From: Chamaesiphon sp.
Lineage (GTDB): Bacteria > Cyanobacteriota > Cyanobacteriia > Cyanobacteriales > Chamaesiphonaceae
Length of the DNA stretch: 5,145 bases
Assembly (NCBI GenBank): GCA_020059425.1
Contig: JAGVCD010000111.1
Span: forward strand, 1-5,145
Reading direction: 5' to 3'
Positions 1 to 5,066 of the stretch are shown piece by piece. The notes under the pieces were generated by a model. It made no database searches. It saw nothing but the letters and a program-made list of their open reading frames with translations, and was not told the origin of the DNA. The stretch's first letter is position 1; every line of letters begins with the position of its first letter. The position numbers and the translations under genes were made by a program.

Positions 1-104
1 AACGCCACTAGTTCGATCGCTGGCGATTGCTTTTGCAAAGCTGCCAAAATTCTGACCGCAATGACATCTTCGCCGTGACCATTGCTCAGACAAAGTAACT
101 TCAT
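1..104 (-). CDS. Lipid-A-disaccharide synthase-related protein, N-terminal fragment (runs off left edge)
   Basis: Read on the minus strand from the ATG at 104-102, the frame gives MKLLCLSNGHGEDVIAVRI followed by LAALQKQSPAIELVA and is open to the window edge. I recognise the N-terminal 'LCLSNGHGED.IA.RIL' signature as that of the cyanobacterial LpxB-related family, GT-B-like proteins resembling lipid A disaccharide synthase whose exact substrate is not settled. Only about 34 residues are present, so the rest of the fold and its catalytic residues cannot be checked. There is no strong Shine-Dalgarno sequence upstream. The gene is divergent from ssrA, with 42 nt between its start codon and the mature tmRNA 5' end, and its ATG falls inside the -35 to -10 region of the tmRNA promoter. 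Identity rests on the short N-terminal motif only. Confidence 0.72.
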   Translation of the reverse strand, partial: MKLLCLSNGHGEDVIAVRILAALQKQSPAIELVA

Positions 105-132
105 TGCTGTTAGCCAAAAAATTCGCTATAAT
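104..132 (+). promoter_or_regulatory. Probable sigma-70-type promoter of ssrA
   Basis: A perfect -10 hexamer TATAAT lies at 127-132. A weak -35 (TTGCTG, 104-109) sits 17 nt upstream. The predicted transcription start is around 139-140, giving a leader of about 7 nt before the mature tmRNA end at 147, which RNase P would remove. The -35 box touches the start codon of the divergent LpxB-like gene. The -10 is convincing; the -35 matches only three positions. Confidence 0.6.
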
Positions 133-146
133 CAAGAATACAGCAT

Positions 147-540
147 GGGGCTGTAAAGGTTTCGACGTGTTGGCGAAAGCTGCACTGTGATTCAGGTCGA
201 GAGGGAGTCTACTCTCGTAAATATCGGCTCAAATAAATATAGATGCAAACAACATTGTACCTTTCGCTCGTAAAGCCGCTCCTGTAGCTGCTTAAAAACA
301 CTTAAGATTAATTTCTAAGTCCGAGCATTTATAGTATGACTCCGTTAAATACTATAGATAACCCCCAACGGATGCTCTATTTAGCCGTCTTTGGTAGGCT
401 ACCTAGCTAAGATTCATCAAAGAATCCTGTGATCCGGGACAATGGATCGCTCCCGCCCCAAGGATTAGAAGGGCTAAACCTGTGAACGAGCGGAAAGTAA
501 ATACCCAAGGCGGACGGCAGTTCGACTCTGCCCAGCTCCA
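147..540 (+). ncRNA. ssrA: Transfer-messenger RNA (tmRNA, one-piece)
   Basis: tmRNA rescues stalled ribosomes together with SmpB and tags the unfinished protein for proteolysis. The 5' end GGGGCTG (147-153) pairs with CAGCTCC (533-539), including the G3-U wobble that marks alanine-accepting tRNA-like domains; A540 is the discriminator. The genome continues CTA, so CCA is not encoded and must be added. The T arm is GGCAG/CTGCC (516-520/528-532) around loop TTCGACT. The conserved block after the 5' acceptor strand (GTAAAGGTTTCGACG) is present. The tag frame is at 245-295. The RNA is a single 394-nt unit, not the permuted two-piece form of marine picocyanobacteria. Small open frames overlapping its 3' part (about 482-688) are artefacts. 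The internal pseudoknots were not folded in detail. Confidence 0.97.
245..295 (+). other. tmRNA proteolysis-tag reading frame
   Basis: The resume codon is GCA at 245 and the frame reads ANNIVPFARKAAPVAA followed by TAA (293-295), a 16-residue tag. The ANNIV start, the central F-x-R and the small hydrophobic -PVAA end match the cyanobacterial tag pattern and form a C-terminal degron for ClpXP-type proteases. The preceding A-rich segment (AAATAAATATAGAT) fits the usual region just before the resume codon. A non-templated alanine from charged tmRNA would come before this sequence in the tagged protein. Confidence 0.93.
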
Positions 541-562
541 CTATAAATTTCCACTAAAACAT

Positions 563-600
563 CAGCGACCAGCAAAATTACTATATTTTGCTGGTCGCTG
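563..600 (+). terminator. Hairpin terminator downstream of ssrA
   Basis: A perfect 16-bp inverted repeat, CAGCGACCAGCAAAAT (563-578) and ATTTTGCTGGTCGCTG (585-600), encloses a 6-nt loop. It starts 22 nt after the mature tmRNA 3' end and comes before the murC leader. The tract that follows (TTCTACAG) is poor in T, so it is not a textbook intrinsic terminator; it could also protect or help process the 3' end. The near symmetry would allow function on either strand, but only ssrA reads into it here. Confidence 0.68.
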
Positions 601-601
601 T

Positions 602-629
602 TCTACAGATGCTTATTTGTTGGTATTAT
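602..629 (+). promoter_or_regulatory. Candidate promoter for the murC-murB operon
   Basis: An extended -10 element, TG-G-TATTAT (TATTAT at 624-629), has a possible -35 TCTACA (602-607) 16 nt upstream. It begins directly after the ssrA hairpin, where a new transcription unit would be expected to start. Predicted initiation near 636 would leave a leader of about 45 nt before the murC ATG. Only the -10 part matches well. Confidence 0.38.
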
Positions 630-680
630 TACGCCTGAAGCTGAGTTGTGCCATCGGTTGGCGAACGGGGAATGTAACAC

Positions 681-2060
681 ATGGGTAAGTCTATTGATTT
701 TAACGGTCGTCCGATCCACTTTATTGGGGTTGGGGGGATTGGAATGTCGGCGTTGGCCTATGTGCTCGCCCGCCGCAATCTACCAGTTTCTGGTTCTGAT
801 TTGCGGCGCACCAATATTGTCGATCGACTAGAGTCTGTTGGCGTTAAAGTATTTTTAGAGCAAACCGCTGCCAATATAGAATTCTTTGGTGACCAGCTGC
901 CCCAGGTAATTTGTTCTACGGCTATCAACAAAAGTAATGCCGAGTTAGCCGCTGCCCTGGCCAAGGGCTGCGAAATTTGGCATCGATCAGACGTACTGGC
1001 CGCGTTGATTGCCGAATCCAATAGTATTGCTGTCGCTGGTACCCACGGTAAAACCACTACTAGCAGTATGGTGGGGTGCATTTTGGTAGAAGCCGGACTC
1101 GATCCCACCATTATTGTGGGTGGGGAAGTCAGCACCTGGGATGGTAACGCTCGGGCTGGAAATACTGCCTATTTGGTCGCGGAAGCAGATGAATCGGATG
1201 GTTCTTTGACCAAGCACAAGCCCCAAATTGGGGTAATTACCAATATTGAACTAGATCATGCCGATCACTACGGTAGTTTAGAAGCCGTGATCAAGACTTT
1301 TCAGACTTTTACTAGTCAGTGTACGACAGTAATTGGATCGATCGACTGTCCATTGGTCACTACCGAAATCAAACCACAGATTAGTTATGGCCTAAATGCT
1401 GGTAGCAAAGCTGATTACATTGCTACCGACATTGAATACCATGCCCACGGGACGATTGCCCAAATTCATGAACGGGGCACTTTACTCGGAACTTTAGAGT
1501 TACAAGTATTGGGTGAGCACAATCTGAGTAACGCCTTGGGAGCGATCGCTGCCGCCCGCTTCTTGAACATAGACTTCACCGTGATCGGGGAAGCCCTGAG
1601 TAAATTTACCGGCGCCAAAAGACGTTTTGAACTCCGTGGCACCCACCAAAACATCAAGTTTATTGATGACTATGCCCATCACCCCAGCGAGATATCGGTC
1701 ACTTTAACGGCAGCTAGGCTGCAAGTCCAATCTCCTCAGCGGGTTATTGCCGCTTTTCAGCCCCATCGCTATAGTCGAACCCTCACCTTCTTGTCCGAGT
1801 TTGCTCAGTGTTTTGCCGATGCTGATCTGGTGATTATCACCGATATCTATAGTGCTGGGGAACCAAATAATGGTCAAATTACTGGTGAACAAGTAGTGGC
1901 AGCTATCAAAGAATTCAATCCCAATGTTTGTTATTGTGCGACCCTCCCTGAAGTCACTCAGTTCATGACAGACAATTTGCAACCTGGTGATATGGCACTA
2001 TTCCTAGGGGCAGGCAATCTGAACCAGACTATTCCTGACGTGATGAAATTCTATCAATAA
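681..2060 (+). CDS. murC: UDP-N-acetylmuramate--L-alanine ligase (MurC)
   Basis: MurC is the cytoplasmic ATP-dependent ligase that adds L-alanine to UDP-MurNAc, the first amino acid of the peptidoglycan stem peptide. At 459 residues it has the normal Mur-ligase length and all three domains. The N-terminal UDP-binding Rossmann motif is GVGGIGMSALA (16-26). The ATP P-loop is GTHGKTTT (120-127, Lys124). EADESDGS (168-175) and NIELDHADHY (188-197) follow in the central domain, then HNLSN (280-284). The C-terminal domain carries RRF (314-316), DDYAHHPSEI (329-338), QPHRYSRT (360-367) and DIYSAGE (388-394). The ATG at 681 is the first possible start, since an in-frame TAA sits at 675-677; a GGGGAA at 667-672 is a plausible ribosome-binding site. 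It is followed after 8 nt by murB, so the two are almost certainly co-transcribed. The gene is intact. Confidence 0.97.
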   Translation: MGKSIDFNGRPIHFIGVGGIGMSALAYVLARRNLPVSGSDLRRTNIVDRLESVGVKVFLEQTAANIEFFGDQLPQVICSTAINKSNAELAAALAKGCEIWHRSDVLAALIAESNSIAVAGTHGKTTTSSMVGCILVEAGLDPTIIVGGEVSTWDGNARAGNTAYLVAEADESDGSLTKHKPQIGVITNIELDHADHYGSLEAVIKTFQTFTSQCTTVIGSIDCPLVTTEIKPQISYGLNAGSKADYIATDIEYHAHGTIAQIHERGTLLGTLELQVLGEHNLSNALGAIAAARFLNIDFTVIGEALSKFTGAKRRFELRGTHQNIKFIDDYAHHPSEISVTLTAARLQVQSPQRVIAAFQPHRYSRTLTFLSEFAQCFADADLVIITDIYSAGEPNNGQITGEQVVAAIKEFNPNVCYCATLPEVTQFMTDNLQPGDMALFLGAGNLNQTIPDVMKFYQ

Positions 2061-2068
2061 CTTCCGCC

Positions 2069-2998
2069 ATGACCCTTCCACAGACTTCCGGTGTTAGTGC
2101 AGTGACTCCTCTTAATATCCGTCCCCAAGTTTCTTTAGCCAACTTTACTACCTGGAAAGTAGGCGGAATCGCCGAGTGGTTAATTGAACCCGTCACTTTA
2201 CCTGAAGCTCAAGCGGCGATCGCCTGGGCCAAAAATCAGGATTTACCCATTACTTTTTTGGGAGCTGGTTCTAACTTACTAATTAGCGATCGAGGTTTGC
2301 CTGGTTTAATTATTGCCACCCGCCATTTGCGCTGGCTCGAAACCGAATTTGATAGTGAGACCTATCAAATCAAAGTTGGGGCTGGCAAAATGATTGGGAG
2401 CCTGGCCTGGCAAGCCGCTCGCAAAGGCTGGACGGGCTTAGAATGGGCCGCTGGCATTCCAGGCACTGTGGGCGGCGCAGTGGTTATGAATGCTGGTGCC
2501 CACGGCAGCAGTACTCAAGAAGTGTTAGTCCGCACCCAAATTTTGACCAATGCTGGTGAAGTAATGGAATTATCACCAGCAGCACTGGAATACAGCTATC
2601 GGCACTCTAATCTACAAGATGGCGACCAACTGGTCATTTCGGCGACTTTACAACTGCAAGCAGCAGAAAATGCGGCGGCTGTAATTAGCAAAACCCAAAA
2701 AGACTTAGAACGGCGACACACTAGCCAACCTTATGACCAGCCAAGTTGCGGCAGTGTGTTCCGCAATCCGCTACCCCAGTACTCGGCTAAATTAATTGAA
2801 GAGCTGGGACTGAAGGGTTATCGGATTGGTGGGGCGGAGGTTTCTGAACTCCATGCCAACTTTATTTTGAATCGTGGTGAAGCTACTGCCACAGACATTT
2901 TTAATTTGATTAATTATGTCCGCGATCAAGTGCGAGAGCACTATGCAGTTGAGCTAGAAGCCGAAGTGAAAATGCTGGGTGAGTTTCCCGCACCTTAG
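2069..2998 (+). CDS. murB: UDP-N-acetylenolpyruvoylglucosamine reductase (MurB)
   Basis: MurB is the FAD enzyme that uses NADPH to reduce UDP-GlcNAc-enolpyruvate to UDP-MurNAc, the substrate of the upstream MurC. The FAD-binding region shows GAGSNLL (65-71) and GIPGTVGGAVVMNAGAHG (129-146). The substrate-side motif YSYRHS (175-180) contains the conserved arginine R178. The proton-donating serine is expected at S229 in CGSVFRNP (227-234), and the C-terminal catalytic glutamate lies in ELEAEVKMLG (295-304). The substrate loop sequence KGYRIGGAEVSELHANFI (249-266) is typical. Length (309 aa) fits the family. The ATG at 2069 leaves 8 nt from the murC stop and gives a slightly long N-terminus before the conserved start (about residue 20), so an internal start cannot be excluded, though none is better supported. 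Confidence 0.96.
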   Translation: MTLPQTSGVSAVTPLNIRPQVSLANFTTWKVGGIAEWLIEPVTLPEAQAAIAWAKNQDLPITFLGAGSNLLISDRGLPGLIIATRHLRWLETEFDSETYQIKVGAGKMIGSLAWQAARKGWTGLEWAAGIPGTVGGAVVMNAGAHGSSTQEVLVRTQILTNAGEVMELSPAALEYSYRHSNLQDGDQLVISATLQLQAAENAAAVISKTQKDLERRHTSQPYDQPSCGSVFRNPLPQYSAKLIEELGLKGYRIGGAEVSELHANFILNRGEATATDIFNLINYVRDQVREHYAVELEAEVKMLGEFPAP

Positions 2999-3061
2999 GG
3001 GTACTCTAGGGTGGGGTCGAACTCCTGTAAGATCAATTAAAGATTTCAACTGAGTAGATAT

Positions 3062-3409
3062 ATGACACAAGGTAAAGGGTTTGGTGGCGGTTTCGGTTTA
3101 GGCAAAATGAAAGAGCTAGCCGATGCCTTCAAAAAAGCGCAACAGGTGCAAGAAGATGCCAAAAAGTTGCAAGAAGAATTAGAAAAGATGGAAATCTCTT
3201 CTGCGGATGGTTTGGTCGTAGTGACGCTCAGTGGTAATCAAGAACCACGCAGCGTGGTTATTAAACCTGAGGCGATGAGTAAAAGTGCTGATGAACTTTC
3301 GGCGCTAGTAATGGCGGCGATGACCGATGCCTATGAGCAATCCACTGAAACAATGCGGGAACGGATGGAATCATTGACGGCTGGCTTGAATATTCCGGGC
3401 TTGTCTTAG
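3062..3409 (+). CDS. YbaB/EbfC family nucleoid-associated protein
   Basis: This 115-residue protein matches the YbaB/EbfC family of small dimeric DNA-binding proteins that coat the nucleoid. A glycine-rich start ([11 protein letters not shown], 4-14) leads into a charged amphipathic helix with coiled-coil character (about 16-44, [19 protein letters not shown]). A beta segment follows ([21 protein letters not shown], about 50-70), then a second helix containing the [18 protein letters not shown] stretch (77-94). The family's C-terminal signature appears as [10 protein letters not shown] (105-114). It lies 63 nt after murB on the same strand, so it could be read through from the mur operon; I see no clear promoter or terminator in that gap. 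The ribosome-binding site is weak (GAGTAGATAT before the ATG). Its target genes in cyanobacteria are not deducible here. Confidence 0.92.
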   Translation: MTQGKGFGGGFGLGKMKELADAFKKAQQVQEDAKKLQEELEKMEISSADGLVVVTLSGNQEPRSVVIKPEAMSKSADELSALVMAAMTDAYEQSTETMRERMESLTAGLNIPGLS

Positions 3410-3524
3410 ATATTACTGGTATCGAGAATTTGCTGATAGTTTGATGGGCGACTGGCTAATTCAATGCTGGAACGTCCATCTTTGTTTTGAGGATTTTTGG
3501 TTTTGAATAATTTTTGGTGCATAT

Positions 3525-3995
3525 ATGGCAACTAAGCTTCTGTTTGTCTGTTTGGGAAATATCTGTCGATCGCCTGCTGCTGAAAATATTATGAACCACT
3601 TGGTACAAGCTGCGGGCATTCCGGCTGGGGAGATTGTTTGTGATTCGGCTGGCACTAACAGTTATCATATTGGTGACTCACCTGATCGACGAATGCAGGC
3701 AGCCGCTAAAGAAAAGGGGATCTCAATGGTGGGTAAAGCCAGAAGCTTTACAGCAGCGGATTTTGAGAAGTTCGACCTGATTTTGGCTATGGACAAAGAA
3801 AATTATCGAGACATTCGATCGCTAGACCCCCAAGGGAAATATGCCGATAAAGTGCAGATGATGTGTACCTATGCCAGCCAACATGCAGATCAAGAAGTAC
3901 CTGATCCTTACTACGGTGGAGCTGCTGGCTTTACTCATGTAATTGATCTATTGGTGGATGCCTGTGGTGGTTTGTTAGCTACGATTAAAAAATAA
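3525..3995 (+). CDS. Low-molecular-weight protein tyrosine phosphatase
   Basis: The protein (156 aa, a typical family length) begins with the phosphate-binding loop FVCLGNICRSP, the CX5R motif with nucleophile Cys9 and Arg15; Cys14 lies beside it as in many LMW-PTPs. The general acid is Asp127 in EVPDPYYGG (124-132), with two tyrosines after the DP. These parts define cytoplasmic cysteine phosphatases that dephosphorylate phosphotyrosine proteins; in bacteria some act on tyrosine kinases controlling exopolysaccharide export (Wzb/Etp type). No kinase or polysaccharide gene is in view, so the substrate is open. The ATG at 3525 is preceded by an in-frame stop (3504-3506) with no other ATG between. 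The 115-nt upstream gap holds a T-rich stretch and a weak AATAAT (3506-3511) that could be a -10 element. Confidence 0.94.
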   Translation: MATKLLFVCLGNICRSPAAENIMNHLVQAAGIPAGEIVCDSAGTNSYHIGDSPDRRMQAAAKEKGISMVGKARSFTAADFEKFDLILAMDKENYRDIRSLDPQGKYADKVQMMCTYASQHADQEVPDPYYGGAAGFTHVIDLLVDACGGLLATIKK

Positions 3996-4007
3996 TTGCC
4001 AACAAGC

Positions 4008-4036
4008 TTGGAATTCAGTGACAATCATGCTAGGAT
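4008..4036 (+). promoter_or_regulatory. Weak candidate promoter for the tRNA-Tyr/tRNA-Thr unit
   Basis: TTGGAA (4008-4013) and TAGGAT (4031-4036) are 17 nt apart, each matching four of six consensus positions, and would start RNA about 13 nt before tRNA-Tyr. A GTGACA (4018-4023) is a competing -35 but has no good -10 at the right distance. The phosphatase stop is only 12 nt upstream, so read-through is also possible. Confidence 0.28.
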
Positions 4037-4055
4037 TGTAAATCGTGAGTGACAC

Positions 4056-4138
4056 GGGTCGATGGCCGAGTGGTTAAAGGCGGCAGACTGTAAATCTGCT
4101 CGGGTTCCCGTACGTTGGTTCAAATCCAACTCGGCCCA
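4056..4138 (+). tRNA. tRNA-Tyr (anticodon GUA)
   Basis: The acceptor stem is GGGTCGA (4056-4062) with TCGGCCC (4131-4137), including one T-G wobble, and the discriminator is A4138. The anticodon stem GCAGA/TCTGC (4083-4087/4095-4099) holds the loop CTGTAAA, with anticodon GTA at 4090-4092. There is a long variable arm of class II type (about TCGGGTTCCCGTAC), and the T arm is GTTGG/CCAAC around TTCAAAT. The following bases are CT, so CCA is not encoded. The gene is intact. Confidence 0.96.
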
Positions 4139-4158
4139 CTCACGAAAGTTAAATGGGC

Positions 4159-4183
4159 GCGTCTTAGAAGTATCCTAAGACGC
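4159..4183 (+). terminator. Hairpin between the two tRNA genes (terminator or processing signal)
   Basis: GCGTCTTAG (4159-4167) and CTAAGACGC (4175-4183) form a perfect 9-bp stem with a 7-nt loop, followed by TTCTGTT. It begins 21 nt after tRNA-Tyr and ends 9 nt before tRNA-Thr. The T-rich tail suggests an intrinsic terminator, yet a full stop here would leave tRNA-Thr needing its own promoter; it may instead be leaky or separate the two precursors. An alternative outer pairing, GGGCGC (4155-4160) with GCGCCC (4191-4196), would involve the 5' end of tRNA-Thr. Confidence 0.5.
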
Positions 4184-4192
4184 TTCTGTTGC

Positions 4193-4264
4193 GCCCTTGT
4201 AGCTCAGCGGTAGAGCACTTCATTGGTAATGAAGAGGTCATGGGTTCAAATCCCATCGAGGGCT
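4193..4264 (+). tRNA. tRNA-Thr (anticodon GGU)
   Basis: The acceptor stem GCCCTTG (4193-4199) pairs with CGAGGGC (4257-4263), with one T-G wobble; the discriminator is T4264 and CCA is not encoded. The D stem is GCTC/GAGC. The anticodon stem CTTCA/TGAAG (4218-4222/4230-4234) surrounds the loop TTGGTAA, with anticodon GGT at 4225-4227. The T arm is ATGGG/CCCAT around TTCAAAT. The gene is on the same strand as tRNA-Tyr, 54 nt downstream. An integrase remnant follows, making the 3' half of this gene a candidate attachment site. Confidence 0.96.
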
Positions 4265-4384
4265 TAGTCCGTGGAAAGACTGCTATAGAAGCTTTTTGGG
4301 AATCAAACCGATTTTTAGACAGCTGGTTTCCGCTGTAAATATACGTTTCAGCACAGCTGTTAAGGTTGGTTTGGGTAAGTACGA

Positions 4385-4405
4385 CGACCCATGATCCGAC
4401 CCATG
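4385..4405. repeat. Short tandem-like direct repeat before the integrase remnant
   Basis: CGACCCATG occurs at 4385-4393 and again at 4397-4405, a 12-bp period covering about one helical turn. It sits 5 nt before the ATG of the integrase fragment. It may be chance, part of a longer coding start (it would encode T-H-D-P-T-H in the same frame), or a small protein-binding site. Confidence 0.4.
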
Positions 4406-4410
4406 CTTTT

Positions 4411-4593
4411 ATGAACGTCGAAAAGACTGGCAATTCCCTAAGATTGCGCTGGTGGCATGAGGGAAAAAGATACAGCCTCAGCCTTCAACTGAAAGACACT
4501 GCAATTTATCGCGCTTATGCCAAAGAAATCGCGGCTCGCATTGAAAGAGATATGCAGGCTGGCTATTTCGATCGCATGCTGCTCAAATATTGA
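4411..4593 (+). pseudogene. Tyrosine recombinase (phage-type integrase), N-terminal arm-binding domain only
   Basis: The 60-residue product starts MNVEKTGNSLRLRWWHEG, continues KRYSLSLQL, and ends with AARIERDMQAGYFDRMLLKY. The sequence 'G-LRLRW...GKRYSLSL-L-DT...A...A..IE-D...G-FD--L-KY' is, to my reading, the N-terminal arm-type DNA-binding domain of cyanobacterial tyrosine recombinases, which normally continues for 250 or more residues through a SAM-like core-binding domain and the catalytic R...H-x-x-R...Y domain. Here a TGA at 4591-4593 ends it at the expected domain border, and none of the three forward frames downstream resumes integrase sequence, so this is a fragment. An in-frame TTG at 4366 would add 15 residues, but homology begins near the ATG. 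The position about 150 nt behind tRNA-Thr fits an element that integrated at that gene and then decayed. A small stand-alone protein is a less likely alternative. Confidence 0.62.
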
Positions 4594-4655
4594 TCGCACC
4601 AGCTGGGGAACAATGCTAGCCACAGAAACATATCTCCCATGAATTAGTGAACAGA

Positions 4656-4952
4656 CTATTTAATATTGCTCACCTTAAGTGCTTCCGCAACTAGGTCGCA
4701 AGTGGGCTTTGCTGGATTAGGAGTCTTGATAAAAGTCTTCAAGCAAGTAACATTAGCCTCAATTAATTTTGCCTGCTCTCCAGTTAGGGGAGTATTGATA
4801 CGACGACTGAATTCAGCGGCAGTTTTATAGCCATCAACGGCCATCTGAAAGGTTCTCAGCCTCGTTTCTAATGTTTTTTTAGGATCATTTGTCTTCACGT
4901 CAGACCTAGCTTGTGCAGAAGCATAGGCTATCAATGCTTCGTTAGTAGGCAT
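4656..4952 (-). CDS. Hypothetical helical (TPR-like) protein, probably lacking its true N-terminus
   Basis: I do not recognise this gene. From the ATG at 4952 it gives 98 residues, rich in Ala, Lys and Thr and predicted mostly helical, with two cysteines (Cys70, Cys85) near the end in TCLKTF and KPTCDLV. The same frame stays open upstream to 5066 and reads like real protein (SKSLYDLASKAEARGEWGAA, then TKFFAESALFMPTNEALIAYA), which resembles a TPR helix pair: A...A...G-W-A...F..A....P-N. No ATG, GTG or TTG lies between 4953 and the TGA at 5067-5069, so either the ATG at 4952 is an internal methionine of a gene with a broken 5' end, or a frameshift separates it from its start. No signal peptide is visible. 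It is convergent with the integrase fragment, 62 nt apart, and may be cargo of the same decayed element. Function unknown. Confidence 0.5.
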   Translation of the reverse strand: MPTNEALIAYASAQARSDVKTNDPKKTLETRLRTFQMAVDGYKTAAEFSRRINTPLTGEQAKLIEANVTCLKTFIKTPNPAKPTCDLVAEALKVSNIK

Positions 4953-5066
4953 AAATAAAGCTGATTCAGCAAAGAATTTTGTGGCTGCGCCCCATTCTCC
5001 ACGTGCTTCTGCTTTGCTCGCTAAGTCATATAAAGACTTAGATTTCTTGTAACTACTCAGGCTGAG
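4953..5066 (-). pseudogene. Upstream open extension of the TPR-like frame without a start codon
   Basis: This stretch is in frame with the minus-strand gene at 4656-4952 and adds about 38 residues, LSLSSYKKSKSLYDLASKA followed by EARGEWGAATKFFAESALF. The composition and the helix-turn-helix pattern of a TPR unit suggest it was once translated. It is bounded upstream by TGA (5067-5069). A different minus frame is open from the window edge to a TAG at 5052-5054 (ending SVTQPE), so a one-base shift near 5055-5063 could join the two. The true gene 5' end may thus lie beyond the window. Confidence 0.4.

Noticed and set aside
482..831. Two small plus-strand open frames (482-688 and 646-831) over the tmRNA 3' end, hairpin and murC start
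   Set aside because: They overlap the tRNA-like end of ssrA, the terminator hairpin and the murC coding frame, and their translations look random.
758..1982. Several minus-strand open frames inside murC
   Set aside because: They are shadows of the murC frame, which carries all Mur ligase motifs; none has protein-like features.
2999..3061. Possible terminator or promoter between murB and the YbaB-type gene
   Set aside because: No inverted repeat with a T tract and no convincing -35/-10 pair was found in the 63-nt gap.
3456..3668. Two minus-strand open frames over the phosphatase start and its upstream gap
   Set aside because: They overlap the conserved CX5R-coding region of the phosphatase in the opposite direction, and neither resembles a known family.
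4056..4264. Shared GGTTCAAATCC in both tRNA genes as a possible attachment-site duplication
   Set aside because: It is the conserved T-arm sequence that any two tRNAs share; no copy of a tRNA 3' end occurs elsewhere in the window.
4164..4433. Minus-strand open frame of 89 codons across tRNA-Thr and the integrase leader
   Set aside because: Its middle (PSMGFEPMTSSLPMKCSTAE) is simply the antisense translation of the tRNA-Thr gene, a well-known kind of false protein prediction; the rest has no protein-like support.
4438..4623. Minus-strand open frame opposite the integrase remnant
   Set aside because: It is antisense to the recognisable arm-binding domain and shows no coding character of its own.
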